Part shown: positions 47,576 to 59,900 of the stretch, piece after piece
Numbering within the stretch: position 1 is the stretch's first letter
Layout: the number at the start of each line of letters is the position of its first letter
Origin: Pieris napi
Lineage: Eukaryota; Arthropoda; Insecta; Lepidoptera; Pieridae
Direction: 5' to 3'
DNA: 64,000 nt
NCBI RefSeq assembly: GCF_905475465.1
Contig: NC_062255.1
Span: forward strand, 3,162,001-3,226,000
Made by a program: the position numbers and the translations under genes
Notes under the pieces: generated by a model
Told to the model about the DNA's origin: nothing
The model's input: the letters and a program-made list of their open reading frames with translations, nothing else
The model's database searches: none

Positions 47576-47862
47576 AAACAGATATATAATTAAGTAGAAT
47601 TATTTATAATGTGCATTTCTAGCGTAAACAAAAGACTAGCTTTTTTGTTGTTTTGTAACAAAATCTAAATGATATATGACTTGCTAAAGCCAAGATATAG
47701 TTTCTTATATGTTATATAAATATATATTACACCGAGGTATATATCCATCCTCATAGTGAAAGTCGTTTGTTACATGTTTTATTTATGTTTAAATAAAGAA
47801 AATGTAATAATAACCCAGTGACGATACAACCCTATATGGTTGCATCATTTTCTTTCTTTTTA

Positions 47863-48689
47863 TACAGGGTGGCCAAAAAGTCGTGGATCAAACGCAAATA
47901 GAGGATAGATGAGGACATCAGCTGCAAAAAATTGTTCTACGGGAGGTCTCTAAGGCTACGTCCGCACAGGCAGGAGGTTTGCTTAGCGCCTAGAGCCTCG
48001 AGGCTTGCCGTCTGGCTACTTGCTAGGTACACGGTGGCCGGACTACAGACATTTTGTTGCATTATTTCAACGAAATTGGATTTGTTACGTGGCAGAACAA
48101 CTCATTGCCTGAAAACAGAATCGAACGCCATACCTAATATCATTCGTTAACATTAACTTCAGATGAAAAAAAAACATTATCTGTCCATAAAACAAATAAA
48201 TCACTTTTTAGTATTAAAGACTTTTTCAACTACGACTGCTACCTCTTCCCATAGCTTCTTTAAGACGACTGCATTTTTATGGAGTTGATTAGAGGGATTC
48301 CACAAAGGTTCCCTTTTAAAAACTGTTGAAATTAACATTTCATCCATCACGAAAATGCTTCGCGCCTCGCGACAAAAAACCTAGGCGCCAAGCGCGCAAT
48401 GCGGCCGTTCGCGAAGATTCTAGAACGTTCGTTTTACTAAGCTACTCGCTTAGTGATTCGCTAGGCGCTAGTCGCTAAGCAAAACTCCTGCCTGTGCGGA
48501 CGTAGCCTAAGTTTAACCCCTACAGAGTTATAACTTATTTTGCGTTTAATAAGAAAATTGACTTTTTTTTACTAATTCTTATTATAATTCGAAAAAATCT
48601 ACATCCTGTATCTTTTTCATAATATCCACTAGATTGGTACTGATGAGTTCTTATTCGCGTTTGATCCACGACTTTTTGGCCACCCTGTA
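47863..48689. mobile_element. Outer MITE of a nested pair (TA duplication)
   Basis: The ends are inverted repeats starting TACAGGGTGGCCAAAAAGTC and extending about 30 bases. TA flanks both sides (47861-47862, 48690-48691), as for Tc1/mariner-type MITEs. It is split by the element at 47954-48507. Confidence 0.8.
47954..48507. mobile_element. Inner MITE of a nested pair (TAA duplication)
   Basis: The ends begin GGCTACGTCCGCACAGGCAG and match for about 26 bases, then stay similar. TAA flanks both sides (47951-47953, 48508-48510), which is the TWA site of PIF/Harbinger elements. Motifs 'cgctaggcgctag' are repeated inside the right end. There is no coding sequence. Confidence 0.82.
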
Positions 48690-48841
48690 TATGCAAGGTG
48701 TCCACCTTCTCCACCTGGCCCGCATAGCTTCTTTAGTTACCGTACAAGTAAGTATAAGCCCACATGGAAATTATTAAAGCGGGCATTCCGCATTACCATT
48801 TTGTTTGTTAAGTAATAAATAAATAAATAAATAATTATTTT

Positions 48842-49210
48842 TTGGGAAAAGGGATACTCTTCTTTAATAAAATCCCAGAGGCTCTTTTATCTCTGCCATT
48901 TAATAAATTTAAGAAATGTATTAAAGAAAAGCTGTGTAAAAAGGCTTACTATAAAGTTAACGATTATCTAGTTGATAAAAGGGCCTGGGACTATCTACTA
49001 CTGGGGATATCTGTTTTAAAATAAGTGTTGTTTGATGATTTGCTATTTTAAAAGAGTACGGAGAGTATTTTTACGCCGGCTTTTTCTCGCGGCCTACACC
49101 CTCTGTCTTCTTTGCCGATGAGTAGGGATGTCTACCGTTTCAAATTTGAATGACGTGGAATAAGTGATACCTGTATCTTATGTTCCATAATAAACATATT
49201 TTATTTTAGA
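48842..49210 (+). pseudogene. Non-LTR reverse transcriptase C-terminus and 3' tail
   Basis: An open frame of 60 codons (48842-49024) reads FFNKIPEALLSLPFNKFKKC, then KKAYYKVNDYLVDKRAWD. This is the closing block of an L2/CR1-like reverse transcriptase. A tail with 'aataaacatattttatttta' follows. It is only the 3' end, as usual for truncated LINE copies. Confidence 0.65.
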
Positions 49211-49265
49211 GTCGAACACTCGAACGAATTAAAATAAATAAACTAAGATAATGTAAATCGGCCTT

Positions 49266-49900
49266 TAGTGTTTAGGAGAGTGCTTTAGGATAGTACTTTA
49301 GTTGAAACATGTAAACGCTACTTGCTTTAGTACGGTTCTACTTGACTTTCAAGTTGAATCAAAATAGAATCGCTTTTTATTTTTGTTTCAAGTGATACCC
49401 CTCCCGCGCCCGCGCACCCCCCGAGTTCTTCCCTCGTTATGTGTAAGCACGTAATTTAGTAAAATCTTTAGGAGAGTGCATAAGTGCCGTGAAACGCGTG
49501 CGTGTTTTTTGATTTTTAAAGATGGCTAAATGGTCGGAAGATACAACTATCAAATTTATGTCTGAATAATATGTTGTTCACGAATGTTTGTGGAACGTTA
49601 AAAACAATTTATACAAAAACAAACAGGCTAGGCATTCGGCATACACTGCCTTAAAAGAAGCTATTTTATTTATTATTCATATTTAGTTTATTTATTTCGA
49701 ATAAAATCTCGTCTTCTATTTGTTCCATAACTACAGATAGTATTTTGCGTAGAATAGAGCGTATTTGCGCGTTCATTGTGGCGCTGTAATGATACTCTAC
49801 TGGAAGAAATGTAAACGTTCACTCGCAACGCACTAAAGCACTTGCCTTTCAACTTTCAACTTGCCTTTCAAGTTGTACTAAAGCACTCTCCTAAACACTA
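49266..49900. mobile_element. Inverted-repeat element with a MADF remnant, flanked by 24-bp repeats
   Basis: The inverted ends carry TAGTGTTTAGGAGAGTGCTT. Bases 49242-49265 and 49897-49920 are direct repeats (one mismatch in 24). Inside, 49522-49675 encodes MAKWSEDTTIKFMSE, a stop, then HECLWNVKNNLYKNKQARHS. That is a MADF-like DNA-binding domain, often the partner protein of PIF/Harbinger transposons. It is broken and no transposase is seen. Confidence 0.6.
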
Positions 49901-49921
49901 AGATAATATAAATCGGCCTTA

Positions 49922-50989
49922 TTAGATAGTCAAGAGGTTAGCGATATCTCTTACATGCTAAGGGTATAACAGTAGGACGGTAGCGTGATATATTTTACTT
50001 TCTACGTTTTTAATACAATTGTTTTTGCTCATATAAGTGACATGTATGAATGAGAATAAACTTCTTTAAACCTAAACATCTTTGTACAGAACAGAGAGAC
50101 ACTCGTACTCTTCTGAGAGAGTTGTATACTAAATACTTCAGCTGCAGCCTGCACATTATTGGACACAAAAAGTTATTTCTTCTAGTTAAATCATACGATA
50201 GCAACATCAAAAGTATGATTTGTATATTCCATCCCCTAAAACCTTCTTAGCTGAATTTACGCGCAAGCATTGCCGAACAATGGCTAGACGTATTAGTAAT
50301 TTTACGTTACTTTTGTACGGTTCGTTTGTTTCAACATTGGCGTTGCAACTAGTTACACAATCGGGGCTTCTCACAGAAGAATGAAAAACAGAATACATGT
50401 TTTTGCCCGCATACAACGTTATGCAATAGAACAATGGTTTAATTCAATTTCATCACTGCAAATCAATGTATTTTCGCACATTTGAGTGCGGTTTTGTATT
50501 GGACAAATTGGTTTTATCGTAAGCGATTATTCATCATTTGTCAATCCCAGTTCAATTTTCTTTTTCTTTGTTTGGAGCTGAAGTAAAGTCAGTCTCATAG
50601 GGAATTCAAGGAAATTCAAAGAAGTATGGAACCAAGCACAAGAATAATTAAATTGAATAATACTTTTTACATGAACAGAACAGTTAAAATACGAAAACAT
50701 AATGTACTTTTTAGTAAAGTTTTATGAAGAAAAATCGCCAATTAGAACTTATGACTTAGATAATAAAAAGATAGCTTGTGCTATGATTCTGTAAATCGTA
50801 ATATGCATCTTTAAAAAAGTGTTTCACTAACATTTCTCCTTAATGTGATTTTACTTAGCCTACCTTTTTAGTACATACCAACATGGAACATTTTGCTATG
50901 CTACCTCAGAGACTTTCGTTTTCTGGAATGAAAACATTTTAGGTTTTTTGTGAATTTTTCTCTATACAAACCAAAGAGTTGTTAATTAA
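49922..50989. other. AT-rich spacer, nothing recognised
   Basis: Open frames at 50010-50210 (-), 50050-50250 (+) and 50207-50434 (-) overlap one another and lack motifs. I see no supported gene. Confidence 0.4.
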
Positions 50990-51265
50990 AGTCATAAGAT
51001 TTTAATTAACAAATAAAAAAATAAGGGTTGATTGTAGAGGGGTGAAAATCAAGGGTTAAAACATTTTTTCTTATCTAAAATATAAAAATAAAAATTTAGG
51101 GTTGGACCACCATTGACATATAGGGGGTTGAAATATAGATAGTAGCCGATTCTCAAACTTACTGAATATGCATTAAAAATTTCATAAGAATCGGTCGAGC
51201 CGTTTCGGAGGAGTATGAGAACGAACATTGTGACACGAGAATTTGATATAAGTATTAGAATTTAT
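50990..51265 (-). mobile_element. Helitron-like element, second family, 3'-truncated
   Basis: The plus strand reads 'gattgtagaggggtgaaaat', 'agtagccgattctcaaactt' and 'cgagccgtttcggaggagta'. This matches 62673-63014 in order and orientation. The CTAG end is lost. Confidence 0.65.
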
Positions 51266-51562
51266 TCGTATGTAAGATAGATAACCTAAAACACATGATA
51301 TTCTTACTTCCTTCTAACGTCAGCTAAACCACAAAATGAAATATTATAGTACTTTGAGGTTAAACCAAAGTAGGTTAAGCCTGAGGACAGACGCATCAAG
51401 GCTGATTATATGCTTATTAAGTACTTTAGCGTTATTTCTTTGTATATACATAATCTATGTTTTGAGTATTCATTTGTTTTCACTAGTCACGCAAGAATAA
51501 CTTTTTCTATCGCAATTTATATTTGGTTATATCCTTATGGCGAAATTAAAATTAAGGTAACA

Positions 51563-52599
51563 GTGTTGAATACCACCGCACTTTTTTGACGATACTAATT
51601 ATTTAGGAGTCTCGGGGGACCTTCATTGGAACACCTCCAAGTGAGTTTTGCTACGGAAATGCGTCTAAAACATTCACGTGAAAATAAAAAAGAAACGGAT
51701 TTCTAAAGGAAATTTTGCACTGTAAAACTGTTTACACACTAGTCTAACAAAATCCACATTCAAAATGGCCGTTTACGTTTATAAAATTAATTGGGATGTG
51801 AAAAATAATCGATTTCTTTCAAAGTGAAAATCGATTTTTGTATTCGATTTTAATATTAAAAATAATTGATTGAAAATCAATCATAGTTGATCAGTTTCAG
51901 TTGAACAGTTATTTTAAAAATAAATATTAATATAGGTACTAACCTAACCTAACCGATCTAAATAATAATTGGTTTTTTGGACAGCTCCGGCGCTACGGGA
52001 AATGCAGCCCCTCCACCCTTGCGTACCAAAGCACAGGCATTTTATTCAAGCCTCCGCAACCTCGGCTTTTCGGCTGCTCTTCCTCCGCGCCTCCGATTAT
52101 TTATATACACTCTAGGGGTAAGACAGACAAGATCACGTGGATAGTGGGGTGCTCTGATTCGGTTTTGGGTACTTTTTGGATATCAAAGTAAACACTTTAT
52201 TCTAGTAAAAATTAAATAATACAGAAAGTTGCAAACAATGAAATACAAGTACTAATTATCTATCAACACGAAATTAGGTTAATTTCAATGTTGATTATTC
52301 TATAACTTTAAATTTCAAAAATGAGGAAATAATCGATAAATAAAAAAAACCGATTATTAACAATCGATAAATTAAAAACACGATTTTTTTAAGTAAACGT
52401 CACATCACTTATAACCAATAGAAAAGTAGAAAATGGCGGATTGTTTACAAATTTCAATACATTACACAAAACTTAAATTTTTTATAAAAATATTTAGACG
52501 CGTTTCCGTAGCAAAACTCACTTGGAGGTGTTCCAATGAAGGTCCCCCGACACTCCTAGATTATTAGTATCGTCAAAAAAGTGCGGTGGTATTGAACAC
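51563..52599. mobile_element. Long-inverted-repeat element, about 1.04 kb
   Basis: Arms of about 105 bases (51563-51670 and 52495-52599) are near-identical in inverse orientation, starting GTGTT(G/C)AATACCACCGCAC and including 'ccttcattggaacacctcca'. No clear target duplication is visible. The interior holds a GC-rich block (about 51980-52130) and runs of 'aatcgat' words. There is no coding frame. Confidence 0.75.
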
Positions 52600-52685
52600 C
52601 CAACCCAAAATTAATATATCCTTCTGTTATCATTACAGCAAGCTGAAAGCGTAACTTTTTTAGAATATGTTTATTTAAAAAAACA

Positions 52686-52910
52686 TCAGTGGCACAACCT
52701 TTTTAGGTCTGGACCTCAGATTTCTGTTTCTTCTGTGCCTGACACACGCCGACCACTTTTTGTGTCTAAGGCAAGCCGGTTTCCTCACGATCTTTTTCAA
52801 GCGAATGTTAAATGCGCATATAGAAAGAAAGTCCACTGGTAAAGGCGGGGATCGAACCTACGACCTCAAGGAAACACGCTGAAGCCACTAGGCCAACACT
52901 GCTTATCTCT
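52686..52910 (-). mobile_element. SINE (family B), near-complete copy
   Basis: It reads 'agtggcacaacctttttagg', 'gcctgacacacgccgac' and 'aagccggtttcctcacgatc', then the inverted tRNA-like end 'gcggggatcgaacctacgac' and 'gctgaagccactaggccaac'. Transcription would be on the minus strand. Confidence 0.75.
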
Positions 52911-54930
52911 GCACACTGCATAATATTTATTTATTTAAAATAGGTCAGTCAACAGATTTGCACCAACTTGTATATCTAAACAGAGGCAATGTAACTTATA
53001 GGTACAGACCTATAACTGACATTCTAGGCTTTAATTCTCCACTCCACTCCTACTTGGTATTATGGAGGATGGGTAAACTGTGGCCATAGCCAAGAATGAA
53101 GCTTTAAGAGAGATATATATATTACACGTACACATTTGTAGCGTGATTAATTATTTTATTCCACAAAATAAATACTAATAATACTAAAATACACTTCTGA
53201 GACCCAATACCCCGAACACTATTATACATATGTGCCTAAAAAAACAAAACATTATACGGAAATAGATGGATTCATTAGTTATATAAATATTGTATGCATT
53301 ACAGATATATGTTAGGTGTTGTTACCTAATAGGAACAGCCGAAGCCACAAGATCTAGCCGAACATTATTCAAATTTCCGGAGTGAAATGGAGCAAAGCGC
53401 TACTAGAAATGAGACTAATTATTTGACAGCAACTGCCAAAAACCATAGAGAACATACAAAAAGAAAAAAGTCGTACTTTAAACCTCCTTCGTATGAATTT
53501 TGTTTTTTAAAGGACACACCTGTTATAGAAACATGGGCAATACTACAACGATTCATTTAATTAACACGTCTCGCAACGTTCTAAGAAAGAAATCGCTCGA
53601 TTTCTCGACACGTTTTCTTAGGGTAGAAAGGATGGACGCCTGTATGTCTTATTCGTGTTTGCTAATGAATGTATTATTGTAATGATTTCTTAGCAAAATC
53701 AGTAAAAACTACTACTAACTAAATACACATTAAAGACAATCCATTAAGAATTTGATAGTAATAATCCCTCGACGTATACGTACGATAACTGAGCATTTTT
53801 TAAGGCACGTACCAATTTTTAGAAGGCATTCACGAGTCCATTGGCATTGAGAGTGCCCATGGGCGGTATTACTTAACATCAGGAAAGCCTGGTCCTTCTG
53901 TTCTAAAAAAAACATGGCGATTAAAAAGAGTGGCGGAGAGTTTATTGCCAGTTCTTCTCTTCCGTTCTACGCTCTTTATTTGAGAACAGGCACTAAATGT
54001 AAAGTTAGAAGCATTTCATATACATTTCTTTTTTTGACGTTCATAAGTGTACATTGTGCTACCTATATGATTAAATGATTTTTGACTTTTGACTCTATAA
54101 AAAAATCAATTGACAGATTCATTGTCTTTTTCACTATACACAATTGTCAATTATCAAAAACTATCCAACAACATATTCATGTCCCGGTCCCGGAATTATA
54201 CGCCAAGAGATTCTTTTTTTTTGGTAAGTCAAAAACTACAAAATTAGATCGATTAAAAAGAACACTAGTATAGTATTACTGAAATAAACGATTTGATCGA
54301 AGTGCGCTTTTTAAATTATGAAACTGTACTGACGTTTCGCGACCTTTGAACGTTTCGTAAATTTATGGGTTTTAAAAGACCTGTCAACTGAGCGTAATTT
54401 ATTAATAAATAGATTTCTCTATTAAGCCAAATCAAATCAAGCACGGCTAATTAACTCAATTAAAAGTAATTATGAAAAACATTAATAATGAGATTTTAAT
54501 TAGCATTATTAAAACGTGATTTCCAACTCCGTGGCTCATTTGTTTTTTGCTTATGCAATATGCCCGAGGTATAATTCCAGGCGAAAAAAACTTCGCTCAG
54601 TGAAATGTCTGTTAAATTGGGAAGTTATGTTGATTATTACCTTGAAAATTGACCTTTAAGCCAGTCTTTCAACTTATTGACCCATAATGGGAAGATCTTG
54701 TATTTGTATCCAAATTATAACAAGGCAAATAATAAAGTAAGTAAAAAATTGTGAGTTTCTGTTAATTTATGTCTCTGTTTCTATCAAAAAATAATCCCCT
54801 AATTTGTAAAAACCATATTTATCTATCTGCACTCTTGTCACAAAAGTACTGTTGCTGTCAAATTATATTTACGCTGTGATGGATACTGACAGATGAGTAC
54901 TTAAGTTAAAACCAAGCACTATGACACTTA
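52911..54930. other. Repeat fragments, no gene
   Basis: 53810-53912 is a retroelement tail related to 28297-28395. 53925-54092 resembles a non-LTR 3' end ('ttattgccagttcttctc', 'tgacgttcataagtgtac'), perhaps one continuous insertion with the first. The 60-63-aa frames at 53500 and 54082 have no recognisable motif. Confidence 0.45.
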
Positions 54931-55183
54931 GGGCCTGTTTCAAAATGTATGGATAAGTTCTACATAAGTTCCAAATTCGCTATTTGTAGGATTTGTATTA
55001 CTTATTGGTAGGATAAACACTATTATTGCGTTTCACGACTGTCAGATAGCGCTATTCGTCACATAAAGTCCATCATAAGTTATAAGTCCGATGAATGTCA
55101 AAGAGCACAATAATTTATTTTCCAAATAATTTATGTGTTGCATAGCTATTTGGTACTTTATCCATACATTGTGAAACAGACCC
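54931..55183. mobile_element. 253-bp MITE (TTA duplication)
   Basis: The ends are inverted repeats beginning GGGCCTGTTTCAAAATGTAT on the left and GGGTCTGTTTCACAATGTAT on the right. TTA flanks both sides (54928-54930, 55184-55186), the TWA site of PIF/Harbinger. No coding sequence. Confidence 0.8.
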
Positions 55184-57892
55184 TTATATTTGAATACATA
55201 AGTATGATATATTTTAGGCATCTATATAAGTGATTTTAGTCTCTTTACATACAATTTTAACAACCATTGTTATAACCTACTTTTAAAATGCAGTCACAGT
55301 AATAATATTGTTAAGTTGGTAGTTTTACGTGTTGAATTATGATTGCATTGTTTTCTTAAACATTCAGCCATTTTCAAACGATAAACATCGATAAAAGAAT
55401 TCGATATTGAATAAGTACAAATTTATTAACCATGTTTTTACGTTATCAAATAAAATAGCTATAAATGTATGGCTAATTAAATGTTTTGTATTTTTCCGTA
55501 GTGGATCTAAGTAACTATGTTGATATTTGTTCGATACCTAGGTCAGGTAACATTTCGATAGTATCAAAATACTAGGTATAGTTTGGATAAGAAGTATTAA
55601 AAGTTGCTTATTTTATTGATAACAGAATTATATACAATTCAAAGTCAATACATTAATGTATATAATTTAGAAATATATTATAATATCTTCGCAATTTTGC
55701 AATGATTTGTATAATAGTCACTTTTGAAATAAGCAATAAAATGTTGAAATTAATTAAATGAATTCAAATAGAATCTTAACCTAAGCCGTATATAATAATA
55801 ATAAACAAGAATAAATAGATGAATTTCAATGAAAAATTAATTTTATTGATAAACAGAATTTGATTATAAGAGGTTTTCAAAATGGTACATTGTCTTTAAT
55901 ATAAAATCTTTTTTTATTTAAACCTCTTTAGTTTTTACTAAGTACTTAATTTTTTTTTAATTTTTCGATAAAAAGTTTTTTTTATTATTCTATTTTTAGT
56001 ATATTTTTCAAACTTAAGTGAATGTTATTTTTAATTAGAAATAAACCTCTCAAACAGTAACTCTGTTTTAAATTGCGATTACATAAATATGTATTCGATT
56101 TTAGGCTAACGTGCATTGTCTAATCGTATTAATATTGAATAATTAATAGCTATAAACTATTATTAACAAAATTCTAAATTAACAAACAAAATTATTTACT
56201 AACAAAAATTAAAAACTATCAATCCGTGATCCAATCATAATATACCTATATTAGTATTTTTTATAAGTGAAGTTTAAATACTACAAACCAAACATGTTTT
56301 TAAATAACAATGCACTAATTTTTAGAACGTAAACCACGCGCAACATTGGCAACTTTAAAATTATATCAAGGTTATTATATCCGTTCAGCCGCAGTTCAAA
56401 TAAAATTTAATTTAAAATTACAAAACTAGTTTGATTTTTTGTTATAAAAATTCAATATTTTAGTATTAACTTAAGACTTTTATACTGTGTATCGAATTGC
56501 TTCACATTTTGCGTGAAATGTTTCTTGCTAAATTAACAACAGTTGTGTAACGGAACGCGGTTACGAATATTCTTTTAATAAACGATAGTTTCAAATCAAA
56601 CTAAACTTTAAAAATTGATTACATTTTTACTTACATATATTAGCGCCGTGCGCGATATCCAAAACAATCAATTATATCGAATTCAAAACACATCATCACA
56701 GATTAAATAGTTCGTACAATTCGTTCGCGCATAGTTCGATTTTAAACATCGCAAATTACATAGAGTATACCTTTCGCGGTAACTTTTACACTATGAATGT
56801 TGCGAGTTGGCGCGCTTCGTGTCACGCTAAACGCTCCCGTATCGCAACTTCGTACCAACACAGTACAACTGTGATGGAGAGCTCCGAAAAAAATGGTATC
56901 AAATGTCAATTACTTGTTACAGTTACACAAATTATATTGGCTTGTTACGTCACAAAATGCGCGCACTGCAGTTGAACCTTACGTGGTTCACGAGACACTG
57001 AGCGCCATCTTTTGGTTCGTGACTATTATTAATATGCTCCGTTAGCACGCCTTTAGCTCTAGTCTAAATTTTGAGCTTGTGCAGAGTTGCTTGGAAACTA
57101 AAGGCTGGAAATTATGTTTTAATAACAACAAAAAAAGAAAAAGAAATCATTGTATTTGTTGTATTACGATTTAATTGAAATGCAGCTTCAATTAAATTTA
57201 TCATATTTTTCTTGTACTTGTACTATTTATTTAATTGCACCTAACTTAGTGGATAAAGCACGTCGTCTTTTAAAAACCTAGGTTCGATTCCCAGTGAAAT
57301 AATAATGATTTCGGGTTGGGAAAGTTATTTTAATTAAAATTAAATAGGTAAAGCAATATTTCTTTTCTTTCATAGAATATGAAACAGAAGCAAAAATATT
57401 TTTGCTATAGATTACGGATATTCAATCATTAATTCTCGTTTTCGTTTTATATATTACGATGCCTGTATCATTTCCTCGAAAGTTACAAAGTATGTAACAC
57501 ATAATTGTGGACCAAGAACTATTATTTATAGCATGTGAATATAACGTAATAACTAAACACATCAATTTCAAATTATACCTTACAATGGTTTGAAATTGCG
57601 CAACATATAAAAACTCTTTTGTAAAAAACTGACGTAAAGTAAATTTCTATCATCTATAGTCTCTGCATTGCAGTAGGTTTGTCATAAATAAGCTGTGTAC
57701 AGACTCCTTTGTTTCAGCGATGTGTCTCTGGTATTCGTTGGATTTGTGTAAAAATTAGAGTAGGTACATACAAAAGTCATACTTAGCCTTAATAAATTAA
57801 ATCTTATTTAAGAATGCAACGCGTTTACCTGTCACTATTTTAGGGTTGTCAGGAAGAACAATTTTTTTCTTTTGATTTAATTGTTTTTGAAG
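55184..57892. other. AT-rich region with one GC-richer patch
   Basis: 56640-57000 is richer in CG dinucleotides ('gcgccgtgcgcgatatcc', 'gttgcgagttggcgcgcttc') and includes a 60-codon frame at 56793-56975 with no family resemblance. It could be a promoter or first exon of a gene beyond the window, but nothing proves that. About 57238-57300 is a decayed tRNA-like sequence with 'taggttcgattcccag' (B box) and no foldable arms. Confidence 0.4.
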
Positions 57893-58400
57893 GCTTTAGG
57901 CGCGTTATGAAAAATTGATGAGAGTAAAATTTTACGATGCGCGCGCACCTGAGACACAAAGTTGTCAGTGTGATTATAGCGTGCGCGAGCGAGATGGGAA
58001 TAAGACCATCTACAAGTAAAAAGAAATAGAATATGCGTGAAGTTAGCAGCTATGCCAAGAATTTTGAATGACCATAATGACATTAACCTTTTAAACAAAT
58101 AAAGGAGTTTTAATTCTTATTTCAAAGAAATTTAGCAATGCTTTTTCACAAAGACCTATTGTTACTTAGTTAAAAGGTTATGAAACATACCAAGTTATTA
58201 AATTGAATGAATAATATAATAAAATAATGAATAATAATAATAATTGATATTAATATTAATTAATAATTGAATAATATACTAAATATAAAATATTATTAAA
58301 TTGTTTACGTTAAATATTAATTATATTTAAAAAAATTAAGAAAGCCAAGGAAGTATAACTTCTTACGCGCGTACATAAGTACACGCACCCTTTTTTTATA
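57893..58400 (+). mobile_element. Interspersed element with 'aagtataacttcttacgcgc' end, copy 3
   Basis: It begins 'ttaggcgcgttatgaaaaat', continues 'attttacgatgcgcgcgcac' and ends 'gtacacgcacccttttttta'. It is the longest of three copies; the middle differs from 19709-20096. Confidence 0.6.
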
Positions 58401-59339
58401 CTTGTACCGCGATGTAAACAATTTTATTTTTGTATCATAATTATTTTTTGTACAACCAATGTGTCATTTAAAAGATTAGAGTTTTAGAAAAATATGAATT
58501 TTTCAATGTGTGAGATTAATCACACAAATTGATAAATCCCTTCTTAATTCCAAATCAAATATCACTAAACAAAGATCGTTAACTAATCCAGGCTGCCTGA
58601 AAAAAAAAACAGAAAGTTAAAAAGAAATTAGAAAATTAATGATTAGCAACTATCGGTATTGTTTGGCAACGGGCCAATAGGCGGATGGAAAATGGCGGCA
58701 TATTTGCCCACGCAATTATTACGACATAGTCTGATAACGGTGAAATGCTGGTTTTTGTCCGCGTCGTTGCGTGGATATAACCAAGAAAAGCTTTATTATT
58801 TAAAATAAGTCTAAGTATGAAATCGTTTTTATGCTGTCATACTGTTACTAGATTGTTGAGGTATTAATGTTGCACCACGTTGTATTCAAAAAATTGTTAC
58901 GCTATGGCTATCAAACTATTGCCGTGTATTGCTTTCAAGGGGATTTTTAAATGCAATGGTGCCTTTATAGCGCGGGAGAGTATTTAGATCATAAGTTTTG
59001 ACAACATTTGTTATTAACTGTTCTTATTATTATGACATCACGATAATTATTATGACATTTCTATTCCCTTTTTTTATATGGCTGATTGCTCGGTCTTTTT
59101 TAACATATTTCTCCTAGGTAATAAATAATAAACTCTTTTGCATAAACTTTTCTTAACCATATCCTATCCTGCTTATAATTCTAATAATTATTTCTTATTA
59201 TTTCGTATTGTGTCGCAAATCATGAATCCGTGTTTTATTAATATTTCTTTTTTATTATTTTAGATTAAGGTTCTATAATATTTTTATAAGATTTGGTTAT
59301 GCACTTTATCCATTTTTTTTAAAAGTGTTTTCCTTTAAT
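58401..59339. other. AT-rich spacer, nothing recognised
   Basis: I see no exon, RNA gene or repeat end that I can support in this stretch. Confidence 0.4.
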
Positions 59340-59457
59340 AGGATTGCTTACTAGAGATCGCTTGTTAGCGATAAGGCCGCCCATTGTATCCCTTATCATT
59401 TTTATTTATTGTTATTTGTTTTGTATAAATGTAACGAAGTGTGAATAAATAAATACA
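59340..59457 (+). mobile_element. Non-LTR retrotransposon 3' tail
   Basis: 'attgcttactagagatcgct' and 'tagcgataaggccgcccatt' are followed by 'gtgaataaataaataca'. It is the same tail as at 8463-8542 and 42466-42580. Confidence 0.65.
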
Positions 59458-59597
59458 TAATTTCTATTCTGCCTTTTACGTTATTGTTTTTAAATAGAAG
59501 AACGTTGGTTTCTTTTTGGTTGGGATAGTTTTTGAGGAAGACACAACGCTATTTGACAAGATTTTAAGAACCATTACAGATTATTTATTAGGGGCTA

Positions 59598-59900
59598 TAG
59601 AACGTAAACAAGCTGTGTTCGCCTAGTAGCTTCAGCGAGCGACTCTCATCCGTGAGGTCGTAGGTTCGATCCCCGGCTCTGGACCAATGGAATTTCTTTC
59701 TATGTGCGCATTTAACATTCGGTCGAACGCCGAAGGAAAATGTCGTGAGAAAACCGGATTGCCTTAGACCCAAAAAGTCAATGGTGTGTGTCAGGCACAG
59801 GAGGCTGATCACCTTCTTGCCAATTAGATTGACAAATGAATATGAAATAGATACAGAAATCTCAACCCCAAACCGAAAAAGGTTGTAGCGCCACTGATTT
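59598..59900 (+). mobile_element. SINE (family B), plus-strand copy
   Basis: Head first: 'agctgtgttcgcctagtagc' (A-box side), 'gaggtcgtaggttcgatccc' (B box), 'gtgcgcatttaacattcggt', 'gtgtcaggcacaggaggctg', ending 'ggttgtagcgccactgattt'. It is the clearest full-length copy of this family in the window. Confidence 0.8.

Noticed and set aside
47954..48507. CRISPR-like or tandem array because of repeated 'cgctaggcgcta' words
   Set aside because: The words lie in inverted ends and do not form evenly spaced direct repeats.
57238..57300. Possible tRNA gene ('taggttcgattcccag')
   Set aside because: Only the B-box half is good. I could not form the acceptor and anticodon stems, so it is at most a decayed tRNA or SINE head.
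58348..58360. loxP-like palindrome 'gaagtataacttc'
   Set aside because: Only a short resemblance, and it is part of the repeat family also found at 20043 and 34068.
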